Below are positions 8,234 through 16,633 of a stretch of DNA of 64,000 nt, piece by piece (position 1 is the first letter of the stretch; each line of letters starts with the position of its first letter). The DNA lies in contig DATHTO010000090.1 in assembly GCA_035463115.1 (NCBI GenBank), positions 1 to 64,000 on the forward strand, read 5' to 3'. Made by a program: the position numbers and the translations under genes. The notes under the pieces were generated by a model, which saw only the letters and a program-made list of their open reading frames with translations, did not search any database and was not told where the DNA came from. The DNA comes from BPGL01 sp035463115. Its GTDB lineage: Bacteria; Actinomycetota; UBA4738; HRBIN12.

Positions 8234-9448
8234 ATGAGCACCCTCGCGGTGGAGTACTTCCGCAGCGCGCCGCGGTACCTCGGCGCCCGAACCCTCGGCA
8301 AGCGCATGCCCGGGCTCGTCTCCGGGCCGCTGGCCGCGCTGCGGCTGGCGACGCTCAAGGATCCGGAGCTCCCCGATCGGCCGGGATGGGCGCGTGTGAA
8401 GACGCACCTCGCGGGGATCTGCGGATCGGATCTCTCCACGATCGCCGGCACGAACTCGTTCTACTTCTCGCCGCTCGTGTCGCTTCCGTTCGTGCCGGGG
8501 CACGAGGTCGTCGGTGAGCTCCTCGACGACTGCGAGGACCTTCCGGCGGGCACGCGCGTGGTGCTGTCGAGCGTGCTCGCGTGCGCCGCCCGTGGCGAGG
8601 ACCCTCCGTGTGAGAACTGCGCCACCGGCAAGACGAACCGATGCGACCGGGTCACGGTCGGCCACCTGAAGCCGGGCCTCCAGACCGGCTACTGCAACGA
8701 GACCGGTGGTGGATGGAGCCGCGCCTTCCTCGCGCACCGATCGCAGCTGTTCCCCGTGCCGGATGCGATGACGCCGAAGCAGGCGGTCCTGATCGAGCCG
8801 TTCGCGTGCGCGATCCATGCCGCGCTCCGCGCCGACATCGGCAAGGGGGATCGGGTCCTCGTCGTCGGCGCCGGCACGGTGGGGATCTTGACGCTGATCG
8901 CGATCAAGCTCTTCACGTCCGCGGGCCGCGTGACCGTCGCCGCGAAACACCAGCGACAACGCGCGGCGGCCTCGATGGCGGGTGCCGACGACGTCATCCG
9001 CCCGGAGCACGCGACCAAGGCGATCCGCCGAGACGCCCGCGCGGTCAAGCTCACGCCCGAGCGCGGCCAGGAATTCCTGCTCGGCGGGGTCGACGTGGCG
9101 ATCGAATCGACCGGATCCAGGCGCGGGCTGGATCAGGCCCTCCGCGCCACCCGCGCGGGCGGGCGCGTCGTGCTCGCCGGGATCCCCGACGGCGCCGACC
9201 TGACGCCCGTGTGGTTCCGCGAGCTCGAGCTCGTGGGCGCGTACGCCGCCGCGGGCGACGAGACGCTGGCGACGGGCGAGACGAAGCCGACGTTCGAGAT
9301 CGCGATCGACGCGGCGGCGAACCTTCCGATCCTCGAGCAGCTGGTGGGAGCGACGTATCCGCTCGACCGGTGGCGCGAGGCGATCGATCACGCGATGGCG
9401 GCCGGCACGCTCGGGACCTTCCGGGTCGCCTTCGCGCCACAGGAGTAG
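8234..9448 (+). CDS. Zinc-dependent medium-chain alcohol dehydrogenase
   Basis: A 404-residue MDR-superfamily oxidoreductase. The catalytic zinc region is GICGSD and PGHEVVGE, the structural zinc cysteines are in CENCATGKTNRC, and the NAD(P)-binding loop is VVGAGTVGILTL. It would oxidise an alcohol or reduce an aldehyde. As second gene of the lipid operon, after a fatty acyl reductase, a long-chain aldehyde/alcohol is a plausible substrate, but that is inference from context. ATG 8234; the next gene begins 39 bp later after an AGGAG-type site. Confidence 0.88.
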   Translation: MSTLAVEYFRSAPRYLGARTLGKRMPGLVSGPLAALRLATLKDPELPDRPGWARVKTHLAGICGSDLSTIAGTNSFYFSPLVSLPFVPGHEVVGELLDDCEDLPAGTRVVLSSVLACAARGEDPPCENCATGKTNRCDRVTVGHLKPGLQTGYCNETGGGWSRAFLAHRSQLFPVPDAMTPKQAVLIEPFACAIHAALRADIGKGDRVLVVGAGTVGILTLIAIKLFTSAGRVTVAAKHQRQRAAASMAGADDVIRPEHATKAIRRDARAVKLTPERGQEFLLGGVDVAIESTGSRRGLDQALRATRAGGRVVLAGIPDGADLTPVWFRELELVGAYAAAGDETLATGETKPTFEIAIDAAANLPILEQLVGATYPLDRWREAIDHAMAAGTLGTFRVAFAPQE

Positions 9449-9487
9449 CCGAGACCGACCGCTCACCGACGAGGAGACATCGACCCC

Positions 9488-11077
9488 ATGCCGCGACCAG
9501 GATTCGTGCTCGACGTCGACGAGCGCACGCCGCCGTTGCTCGTGAACCAGGGCGAGGGCTTCCGCATGCAGACGTTCCCGCTCGGCACGCGCGTGATCTA
9601 TCCGCCTGATCCGCTCCCCGGCGTGGGCGACGTCAACGCCGAGATCCGCAACGCCCTGCTGCATCCGCTCGGGGACGCCGAGCCGCTGCCCGAGCTCCTG
9701 TTCCCCGGCATGAAGCTGACGATCGCGATCGACGACATCTCCATCCCGCTGCCGCCGATGACGACCCCCGACGTCCGCCAGCGGATCCTCGAGCACGTGA
9801 TCGAGATGGCGGCGCGCGCCGGCGTCGACGACGTCGAGCTGATCGTCGCGACCGCGCTCCATCGCCGGATGACCGCCCGGGAGATCCGTCGGATGGTCGG
9901 CGAACGGGTGTTCCGCTCGTTCTGGCCGGACCGCCTCTCGAACTTCGACGCCGAGGACAGGGACGCGCTCACCGACTTCGGAACCACCGACGAGGGCGAG
10001 GAGGTCGAGATCTCGAAGCGGGCGGCCGAGTCGGACCTGGTCGTCTACGTGAACATCAACCTCGTCGCGATGGACGGTGGCCACAAGTCGGTCGCGATCG
10101 GCCTGGCGAGCTACCGATCGCTCCGCCACCACCACAACGTCCACACGATGCTGCACTCGAAGTCGTACATGGATCCGCGCGAGGGACGCAGCGCGATCAA
10201 CGACTCGAGCGTCCGGATGGGGCGCAAGCTCGCCGCCGACGGCGTGAAGGTGTTCCAGATCGAGACCACGCTCAACAGCGAGACGTTCCCGGCGAACATG
10301 GGCTTCCTGAACAAGCGCGAGTGGGAGTGGTCCGTCGGCGACCAGGCGCTGATGATGGCCGCGAAGAAGGCGAACGACATGGCGCCGCCGCGCGTCCGGC
10401 GGGAGTTCTTCCGAGGGATCGAAGCTCCCTACAAGGTCACCGGGGTGAACGGCGGCGAGGTCGAGGCGGTGCACGCGCGGACGCTCGAGAACCTCCACCG
10501 CCAGCAGCTCGTCGAGGTGCAGGGCCAGAGCGACATCGCGATCTTCGGGATCCCCTACCTCGGTCCGTACAACGTGAACTCGATCCTCAACCCGATCCTC
10601 GTGCACTGCCTCGGGCTCGGCTACCTGTTCAACATGTACCGGAACGCGCCGATCGTGAAGCAGGGCGGCGTCGCGATCCTCTTCCATCCCGTGCCGTGGG
10701 AGTTCCATCAGATCCATCACCCGTCCTACATCGACTTCTTCGAGGAGGTCCTCGCCGAGACGACGGACCCGAAGACGATCGAGACGAAGTTCGAGGAGCG
10801 TTACGCGACGGACCCCTGGTACGTCCACCTGTACCGGACGTCGCACGCGTACCACGGCGTGCATCCCTTCTACATGTGGTACTGGGGCGCGCACGGCCGC
10901 GACCACGTGAACGACGTCATCTTCGTCGGCGGTGAGCCGAAGTCGGTCGCACGACTCGGGTACCGCCGCGCGGATTCGCTCCGCGACGCGCTGGAGATGG
11001 CGAAGGACACGGTGGGCTCGTCACCGTCGATCACGTACTTCCATGCGCCGCCGATCATGATCGCGGACGTCCGATGA
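9488..11077 (+). CDS. LarA-family (nickel-pincer lactate racemase-like) protein
   Basis: The 529-residue protein carries the signatures of the LarA/DUF2088 family. DDISIPLPPM matches the LarA DxTRPxP region, ATALHRRMT matches the conserved T-H-R-x-M/L-T histidine loop, and GGHKSVAIGLASYRSLRHHH matches the Lys/His region holding the nickel-pincer nucleotide. LarA enzymes racemise or epimerise 2-hydroxy acids using a covalently bound NPN cofactor made by LarB, LarC and LarE, none of which is in the window. The C-terminal ~200 residues are long for the family. Its place between a dehydrogenase and an acyltransferase suggests a hydroxy-acid or hydroxylated lipid substrate; the reaction is not predictable from sequence alone. 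Confidence 0.75.
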   Translation: MPRPGFVLDVDERTPPLLVNQGEGFRMQTFPLGTRVIYPPDPLPGVGDVNAEIRNALLHPLGDAEPLPELLFPGMKLTIAIDDISIPLPPMTTPDVRQRILEHVIEMAARAGVDDVELIVATALHRRMTAREIRRMVGERVFRSFWPDRLSNFDAEDRDALTDFGTTDEGEEVEISKRAAESDLVVYVNINLVAMDGGHKSVAIGLASYRSLRHHHNVHTMLHSKSYMDPREGRSAINDSSVRMGRKLAADGVKVFQIETTLNSETFPANMGFLNKREWEWSVGDQALMMAAKKANDMAPPRVRREFFRGIEAPYKVTGVNGGEVEAVHARTLENLHRQQLVEVQGQSDIAIFGIPYLGPYNVNSILNPILVHCLGLGYLFNMYRNAPIVKQGGVAILFHPVPWEFHQIHHPSYIDFFEEVLAETTDPKTIETKFEERYATDPWYVHLYRTSHAYHGVHPFYMWYWGAHGRDHVNDVIFVGGEPKSVARLGYRRADSLRDALEMAKDTVGSSPSITYFHAPPIMIADVR

Positions 11078-11096
11078 GCCGCAGGAGCGACCACCG

Positions 11097-12008
11097 ATGA
11101 GCCTTCGTGAAGAGCTGAAGGTGATGAGGGACGGGTTCCGCTGGGGTCGCCGCACGATCGTGCCCCGCTCGGCCGAGCCGTTCGTCGAGGAGGCCGACGA
11201 CGAGGGGTTCCCGACCGACTGGGCGCGCACGAGGGCCGGAACCGCCGTCCGCCAGGCGATCCTGCAGACGGGGATGGGGCCGCTCGTGCGGAGCCAGGTC
11301 GCGCTCCGCGTCTACGGGCTCGAGGCGCTCGACGACGTCGAGGGGCCGGTGATCTTCTTCTCGAACCACGGGAGCCATCTCGACGCGACGCTGATCATGA
11401 CGGCGCTCCCCGAGCGGTGGCAGCGCAAGACCGCGGTCGGCGCCGCGCGCGACTACTTCTTCGACGTGTGGTGGCGGCAGGCCTTCACGGCGCTCGTCTA
11501 CGGCGGCTTCGCGATCGACCGAGCGAGAGGAGGCACGGGCGCGATCGACAAGGCGCGAGAGCTCGTCCGCGACGGATGGTCGCTCGTGCTGTTCCCAGAG
11601 GGCACGCGCTCGCCGGACGGACACCTGCAGCGGTTCCGTCACGGCGCGTCCCGGCTCGCGCTCGAGCTCGGCGTGGGCGTCGCGCCCATCGCGATCGTCG
11701 GCGCGTACCAGGCGATGCCGAAGGGCAAGCTCTGGCCACGCCCAGGACGTCCTCCGGTGACGATGCGGTTCGGGAACGTCTTGTATCCGCACGAGGGGGA
11801 GACCCATCAGTCGCTGTCGATCCGGATGCAGCAGGCGGTCTCGGAGCTCTTCGACGAGGATCGCACCACGTGGTTCGAAGCGGTGTCGCGGTCGGCGCGG
11901 AACGAGACCCCCTCGATCGCGGGCCCCCTCGGTGCGGCGCCGTGGCGCCGGACGTGGGAGGGGACGCGGCCCGTTCCGCGCCGTGGCCGTCCTTCGATCT
12001 GGGAGTAG
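11097..12008 (+). CDS. 1-acyl-glycerol-3-phosphate acyltransferase-like protein (PlsC family)
   Basis: Transfers an acyl group to a glycerolipid-type hydroxyl. The 303-residue product has the catalytic H-x4-D in NHGSHLD, the glycerophosphate-binding FPEGTRS, and a further block VAPIAIVGAY. It has no clear signal peptide. ATG 11097 follows an AGGAG site, 19 bp after the LarA-like gene. As the fourth gene of the operon it probably installs the acyl (or makes the ester) in the product lipid. The C-terminal ~40 residues are Arg/Pro-rich. Confidence 0.88.
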   Translation: MSLREELKVMRDGFRWGRRTIVPRSAEPFVEEADDEGFPTDWARTRAGTAVRQAILQTGMGPLVRSQVALRVYGLEALDDVEGPVIFFSNHGSHLDATLIMTALPERWQRKTAVGAARDYFFDVWWRQAFTALVYGGFAIDRARGGTGAIDKARELVRDGWSLVLFPEGTRSPDGHLQRFRHGASRLALELGVGVAPIAIVGAYQAMPKGKLWPRPGRPPVTMRFGNVLYPHEGETHQSLSIRMQQAVSELFDEDRTTWFEAVSRSARNETPSIAGPLGAAPWRRTWEGTRPVPRRGRPSIWE

Positions 12009-12012
12009 GGCG

Positions 12013-12624
12013 ATGCCTCGCGGCGGCGGCGAACAGCGACGGTCGACGCTGGTCGAGGAGGCGATCCGCCAGATCGGGCGCGAGGGCTACAAGGGAGCGT
12101 CGCTCGACTCGATCGCCTCGGCGGTCGGCGTGCGGAAGCAGACGCTCCTGTACTACTTCGCGTCGAAGGACGCGCTGCTCGAGGCGTGCCTCGCCGCCGC
12201 CGGCGAGCGCCTCGCGGCCGACCTCTCGGGAGCGCTGGAAGGGAAGGACTCGTACTGGGAGAAGGCGGAGGCGGTGATCCATGCCGTGTTCGCGCTCGCC
12301 ACGGAATGGCCCGAGTTCCCGATGTTCGTCCGCGAGGCGGGGCGGCTCGGCCCCGATGCCTTCGACCGGTTCGCGGCGGTGATCGACCCGCTGCGCGCTC
12401 GAGCCGTGGGGTTCCTGCAGAGCGGCATGGACGCCGGCGAGATCCGGAAGCAGGACCCGGCGCTGCTGCTGTTCACCTTGTACACGGCCGTGGTCGGCGC
12501 GCTGACCGAGGCGAGCGTGCTGCATGCCGTGATGGGCGGCGACGAGTCGCGGGCTTCGCTCCGTCGACGGGAGGTCGAGACGCTCGCGTTCGTTCGAGCC
12601 GCGTTGCGGCCTCCGCAGGACTGA
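12013..12624 (+). CDS. TetR family transcriptional regulator
   Basis: 203 residues from ATG 12013, which lies four bases after the acyltransferase stop. An N-terminal helix-turn-helix is seen (ASLDSIASAVGVRKQTLLYYFASKDALLEACL), followed by an all-helical ligand-binding domain. As the last gene of the lipid operon it probably controls it through the palindromes at 5712-5753. Lipid-responsive TetR repressors are common in actinobacteria, and acyl-CoA or a pathway lipid is a plausible ligand. Confidence 0.9.
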   Translation: MPRGGGEQRRSTLVEEAIRQIGREGYKGASLDSIASAVGVRKQTLLYYFASKDALLEACLAAAGERLAADLSGALEGKDSYWEKAEAVIHAVFALATEWPEFPMFVREAGRLGPDAFDRFAAVIDPLRARAVGFLQSGMDAGEIRKQDPALLLFTLYTAVVGALTEASVLHAVMGGDESRASLRRREVETLAFVRAALRPPQD

Positions 12625-12637
12625 GGGCGCCGAGAAC

Positions 12638-12670
12638 GGCGGAGGCGCGCACCCTGGTGCGACGTCCGCC
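12638..12670. terminator. Hairpin between convergent tetR and rpsD
   Basis: Nested inverted repeats: GGCGGA/TCCGCC outside and CGCACC-ct-GGTGCG inside. They fill the 61-bp gap between two convergent genes, where a bidirectional terminator is expected. No U-tract is seen, as is common in GC-rich actinobacteria. Confidence 0.4.
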
Positions 12671-12685
12671 GCCGACAGGGGGACG

Positions 12686-13288
12686 CTACGAGTAGAACTC
12701 GACGACGAGGCGTTCCTCGACGTCGACGGGGAGCGGGATCTCGCCGCGCTCGGGGTACCGCGTGAGCGTCCCGGAAACCTCGTCCTTGTTCCGGTACAGG
12801 TACGTGGGCGGCTCGGGCGTCACCTCGAGCGCCTCCCGGACGGAGATGAAGTTCCGCGCCTTCGGGGTCAGCTCGATCGTCGCGCCCTGAGGGACCTGCG
12901 CGCTCGGGACGTTCAGCTTGCGACCGTTCACCAGCACGTGGCTGTGCGAGACGAGCTGACGAGCCTGTCGCACCGTCTGCGCGAGGCCGAGGCGAAGGAT
13001 CACCGTGTCCAGGCGCGTCTCGAGCTGCCGGATCATCTCCTCACCGGTGACGCCACGGTGCCGGGCGGCTTCGTCGTAGTAGCCCCGCATCTGCGTCTCG
13101 TTCACGCCGTAGATCGCTCGGAGCTTCTGCTTCTCGACGAGCCGCGTCTGGTATTCGGAGATGCGCTTGCGGCCGCGTCCGTGTTGACCGGGCGGATAGG
13201 GTCGCTTGTTCGACGGACAGTTGGGACGCCCGCAGAGGGGCGCGCCGACGCGGCGACACATACGGTGTTTGGGGCCGAGCTTCTCCAT
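12686..13288 (-). CDS. rpsD: 30S ribosomal protein S4
   Basis: A primary 16S rRNA-binding protein of the small subunit. The 200-residue product has the S4 N-terminal region with four cysteines in CRRVGAPLCGRPNC (zinc-binding form, C-x7-C-x4-C plus an earlier residue pattern), GQHGRGRKRISEYQTRL, and the S4 RNA-binding fold (RLDTVILRLGLAQTVRQARQLVSHSHVLVNG). It stands alone here rather than in the rpsK-rpsD-rpoA operon, as in Streptomyces. The N-terminus MEKLGPKHR is slightly shorter than the usual MARYTGPKHR form. Confidence 0.97.
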   Translation of the reverse strand: MEKLGPKHRMCRRVGAPLCGRPNCPSNKRPYPPGQHGRGRKRISEYQTRLVEKQKLRAIYGVNETQMRGYYDEAARHRGVTGEEMIRQLETRLDTVILRLGLAQTVRQARQLVSHSHVLVNGRKLNVPSAQVPQGATIELTPKARNFISVREALEVTPEPPTYLYRNKDEVSGTLTRYPERGEIPLPVDVEERLVVEFYS

Positions 13289-13362
13289 GTGCGGTCGGCA
13301 AGCCTACCAGAGCTTCCATTGGCCGGACCTGCGGCGATGCGCCCCCGCGCCCGCCCACCAGC

Positions 13363-13734
13363 CTAGCCGAGCCCTCCGATCGCGACGGCCGTCACCGCCA
13401 TGACCGCTGCGGAGCAGACGCCGAGGACGATCGCCATCCACCGACGCGTCCGTGGCCGCACGAACCACGGGCCCGACCAGGCGATCGCGAGGCCGCCGCC
13501 GACGACGATCCACCAGCGTGCCGGCTCGACGTCGGCGAACCCGGGTCGGTCGAGGTCCCTCGCGATCAGGGCGAGCGCGATCGCCCCCGCGACGAGACCG
13601 ACAACGAGGAACGCGAGGCCGACGGCCGGATATCGCTCCCGACGCTCGCCGGCCGTCTCCGGGGGTTCCTCTCGCCGGTCGGCGCGCGTCGGCGACGGTT
13701 CCCGTGGGTCCGACGACCACGAGTCGCTCACCAT
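13363..13734 (-). CDS. Small membrane protein of unknown function
   Basis: A 123-residue product, start ATG 13734. After a charged N-terminal ~40 residues rich in Arg/Glu/Pro there are about three transmembrane stretches (AVGLAFLVVGLVAGAIALALI, WWIVVGGGLAIAWSG, WMAIVLGVCSAAVMAVTAVAIG). I do not recognise the family. It is oriented like rpsD and divergent from the ADP-ribosylglycohydrolase gene, with only 33 bp between the starts. The long open frame upstream of ATG 13734 is antisense to that gene and is not coding. Confidence 0.6.
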   Translation of the reverse strand: MVSDSWSSDPREPSPTRADRREEPPETAGERRERYPAVGLAFLVVGLVAGAIALALIARDLDRPGFADVEPARWWIVVGGGLAIAWSGPWFVRPRTRRWMAIVLGVCSAAVMAVTAVAIGGLG

Positions 13735-13767
13735 CCGAGCATCGCATGGCGCCCGTAGGATGCGCGC

Positions 13768-14688
13768 ATGCACGTCCGCGACCGGGCGGCCGGCGCGATC
13801 GTCGGGCTCGCGCTCGGGGACGCCCTCGGGGCGCCGTTCGAGTTCCGCCGGGCGGCCGACATCCCGGATCCGGTGCCGGCGTTCACGCTGCGGTGGATGG
13901 GTCGGCCGCCCGGATCGTGGACCGACGACACCGCGATGGCGCGGAACCTCTGGTGCTCGCTGCTCGACCGATCGGGGACGCTCGACACCGCCGACGTCTT
14001 GAGGCGCCACCTCGACTGGCTGGCCTCGGATCCGCCCGACGTCGGGAACCAGACGCGGCTCGCGCTGCGCGCGGCCGCCGACGGAACATCCGACGCCGCA
14101 CGCGTCGTGTTCGAGCGTCGTGGCCCGGAGGTGAGCGCCGGCAACGGGTCGGTGATGTACTGCGCGCCGCTGGGTGTCGTACGAGCGTTCCACCCGGAGC
14201 GTCTCCTCGACGAGGCCGTGGCGCTGTCGCGGATCACGCACTGGGACGGACGCTGCGCGACCGCATGCGGGGCCATCACCCTCGCCGTTGCCGCGCTCGT
14301 CCGGGGAGAGCCGCCCGAACCCGCCGTCCTCGCAGCCGTCGGGGCGGTCGCCGAGGCCGAGGGCGGTGAGGAGCTCGAGTACCTCGTCGGTGCGGCCGGG
14401 CGGTCGCGCCCCGTCGACGGCCCCGACATGGGATTCACCCTCTTCACGGCGGCGGTGGCCTTGCGCACGGTCGTCGAAGCGTCGGACGCCGCCACCGGCA
14501 TGCTCGACGTCGTGCGCCTCGGCGGCGACACCGACACGAACGCGGCGGTCGCCGGTGCGCTGCTCGGAGCCCGTGACGGGCTCGGATCGTTGCCTCCGAC
14601 GTGGCGCGATCGTCTCGCCGACGGCGCCGAGATCGAGCGCGAGGCCATGGCGCTCGCCGGCCTCGCGGGCGCCATGCAGCCGCGCTAG
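13768..14688 (+). CDS. ADP-ribosylglycohydrolase family protein
   Basis: The 306-residue protein has the ARH/DraG fold signatures. GAIVGLALGDALGAPFE is at the N-terminus, the metal-binding SWTDDTAMA is near residue 50, and GGDTDTNAAVAGALLGA is near residue 250, together supplying the acidic ligands of the dinuclear magnesium site. Family members remove ADP-ribose from proteins or small molecules. No partner ADP-ribosyltransferase is visible nearby. Confidence 0.92.
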   Translation: MHVRDRAAGAIVGLALGDALGAPFEFRRAADIPDPVPAFTLRWMGRPPGSWTDDTAMARNLWCSLLDRSGTLDTADVLRRHLDWLASDPPDVGNQTRLALRAAADGTSDAARVVFERRGPEVSAGNGSVMYCAPLGVVRAFHPERLLDEAVALSRITHWDGRCATACGAITLAVAALVRGEPPEPAVLAAVGAVAEAEGGEELEYLVGAAGRSRPVDGPDMGFTLFTAAVALRTVVEASDAATGMLDVVRLGGDTDTNAAVAGALLGARDGLGSLPPTWRDRLADGAEIEREAMALAGLAGAMQPR

Positions 14689-14698
14689 GCTCGGTCTC

Positions 14699-14902
14699 GT
14701 GACGCCCGACGAGATCTTCGAGCTCATCGTGAAGGCCGACGAGCGGCTGAAGTACGCGAGCGACGCGAACGCCGACCAACGGCGCCGACAGGCGCGGGAG
14801 CTGCTCACACGCGCCCGGGAGGCCGCTCGCGAGATCGGGAACGACGGTCTCGCGTCGCAGGCCCAGACGCGCCTCGCCGACCTCGACCCGGCGTCGGGCT
14901 GA
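14699..14902 (+). CDS. Small helical conserved protein
   Basis: 67 residues from GTG 14699, 10 bp after the ADP-ribosylglycohydrolase gene. The product is charged and predicted helical (TPDEIFELIVKADERL, then ADQRRRQARELLTRAREAAR, then a TPR-like last helix SQAQTRLADLD). It resembles short actinobacterial proteins of unknown function with a single tetratricopeptide-like hairpin. Its role is unknown. Confidence 0.6.
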   Translation: MTPDEIFELIVKADERLKYASDANADQRRRQARELLTRAREAAREIGNDGLASQAQTRLADLDPASG

Positions 14903-14912
14903 CCGTTCGACG

Positions 14913-16544
14913 CTAGTCGGCGCCGATCGCGGCGCGCCGATCACCGCGGTGGACGATCAGGCCCCGGCCCATCGTGTCCGCCCACAGCCGCTCGAGGGAC
15001 GCGTGTGGCACCGTGGAGCCCGGAGGCAGACGGGTCGGCAGCACCAGCGCACGGACGGTGTGCGTCAGCGCTGTGTCGAGGTCGGCCGCGAGCCTCGCGA
15101 GATCGTCGGAGCCGATCGGCGCTCGGATCTCGAGCGCCACGACGTCTCCCTCGCGACGGATCGACCACCGTGCGTCCAGCGGCGGACGCTCGGGCCAGGA
15201 GCCGAGCCCCGGCAGGTACGCGGGCAGCGACCGCGCGACGTCGGCGGACCCGTCCTCGGGAGCCGGTGCCCCCGCGTCCGAGGCAGGGCGCAAGATGAAC
15301 GCCGCCGCGACGCCCGTGAGGGTGAACGCGATCCCGATCCACCGCATCGAGGCCGTGGCGGGCAGACGCCCGAACACGGCGGCGGCGGCCGCCACGCCCA
15401 CGAAGTAGGCCCCCTCCTGGGCGGCCTCGATCGTCGAGATCACCCGGCCGCGGAAGGCGTCGAGCGTGCGCTCTTGGAGCAGGCTCTCGTAGGACACGTT
15501 GGTGATGCCGCACATGGCGCCGGCGACCACCCACAGCCCCGCGATGGCGACGACGGACGTGCTCCGGCTGCCGTACGCGACGCAGGCGCCGGCGATCGCG
15601 ATCACGACCGGCATCACCCGCTCGCGCGGGAGCGATCGGATCAGCCACGGCGTCGCGAAGCAGCCAGCGAGCATGCCGGCGCCCCACGTCGTCGTGAGCA
15701 GCGCGAGGACGCCCGCGCGTGCCGCGCTCTGGCTGACGCCGGGCACCACGACGTCCCGCACGAACACCACCTGGATCGTCGCCTGCGCGCCCGCCACGGC
15801 GACGACGAGGCACATCACCGTCATGATCCCGATCGCGAGCCGTGAACGACGGAGATGACGCGCGCCCTCGACGAGGTCGCGCGCGAGCACCCTCGGCGTC
15901 GCGCGACCTCCCGGGTCGTCGCGGCGGACGGCGATCGTCGTCCGGGCGATGACGTAGGCCGACACCGCGAACGACGCCGCGTTCATGGCGAACCCACCGT
16001 CGACGCCGGCGACCGCGACGGCGATCGCGCCGAGCGCGGGGCCGACCATCACGCCTGCGTAGAACGTGCCGCCGACGATCGCGTTCGCCGTGACGAGGTC
16101 GTCCCCGTCGACGACGCTCGGCAGCGATGCCGCCAGGCTCGGCTCGAAGAGCGCGGCCGCGATCCCGAGGACCGCTGCGACGGCGACGACGTGCGCCTCC
16201 GGAACGGGGCCGAGCAACAGGCTCGCCACGGCGACGGCCCGCACGACGTCCGACAGCACCATCACCCGCTTGCGGCTGAACCGGTCCGCGATCGGGCCGG
16301 CCACGAGGAGACCGACCACGGCGGCGGTCGCCGCCTGGATGCCGAGCACCATCGCCATCGTCTTCGCGAGCGCCCCGCCGCTCATCCCGCGGGTCAAGGC
16401 GCTGGCGACCGCCACGGAGTACGCGTAGGTGCCGAGGTTGGACACCACCTGCCCGAACCACAGCAGGCGGAAGTCCCGCACCGCGAGGACGCGGGCGTAC
16501 GTCGTCGATGTCCACCGCGAGCGCAGGCCGTCCGTCGCGAGCAT
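14913..16544 (-). CDS. MFS transporter
   Basis: A 543-residue major facilitator protein with about 12 transmembrane helices. The N-terminal FRLLWFGQVVSNLGTYAYSVAVA and the loop GPIADRFSRKRVMVLSD (MFS motif A) are typical of the DHA3/enterobactin-exporter (EntS-like) branch. After the last helix (near residue 425) there is a ~115-residue soluble tail containing a repeat-free acidic/aromatic region. Such tails occur in actinobacterial exporters of this type. Substrate unknown. Confidence 0.88.
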   Translation of the reverse strand: MLATDGLRSRWTSTTYARVLAVRDFRLLWFGQVVSNLGTYAYSVAVASALTRGMSGGALAKTMAMVLGIQAATAAVVGLLVAGPIADRFSRKRVMVLSDVVRAVAVASLLLGPVPEAHVVAVAAVLGIAAALFEPSLAASLPSVVDGDDLVTANAIVGGTFYAGVMVGPALGAIAVAVAGVDGGFAMNAASFAVSAYVIARTTIAVRRDDPGGRATPRVLARDLVEGARHLRRSRLAIGIMTVMCLVVAVAGAQATIQVVFVRDVVVPGVSQSAARAGVLALLTTTWGAGMLAGCFATPWLIRSLPRERVMPVVIAIAGACVAYGSRSTSVVAIAGLWVVAGAMCGITNVSYESLLQERTLDAFRGRVISTIEAAQEGAYFVGVAAAAAVFGRLPATASMRWIGIAFTLTGVAAAFILRPASDAGAPAPEDGSADVARSLPAYLPGLGSWPERPPLDARWSIRREGDVVALEIRAPIGSDDLARLAADLDTALTHTVRALVLPTRLPPGSTVPHASLERLWADTMGRGLIVHRGDRRAAIGAD

Positions 16545-16633
16545 GAGCCAGGAGGCGTGCCCGTTGCCGTCGGGAACGCTCTACGAAGGTTCGGCGTGTC
16601 GGAGCGGCGCCTGAAGCGCGCGTCGGTCGATCG

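Noticed and set aside
13735..14808. Long minus-strand frame upstream of the small membrane protein
   Set aside because: It lies antisense to the ADP-ribosylglycohydrolase gene, whose motifs are clear; only the last 123 codons look coding.
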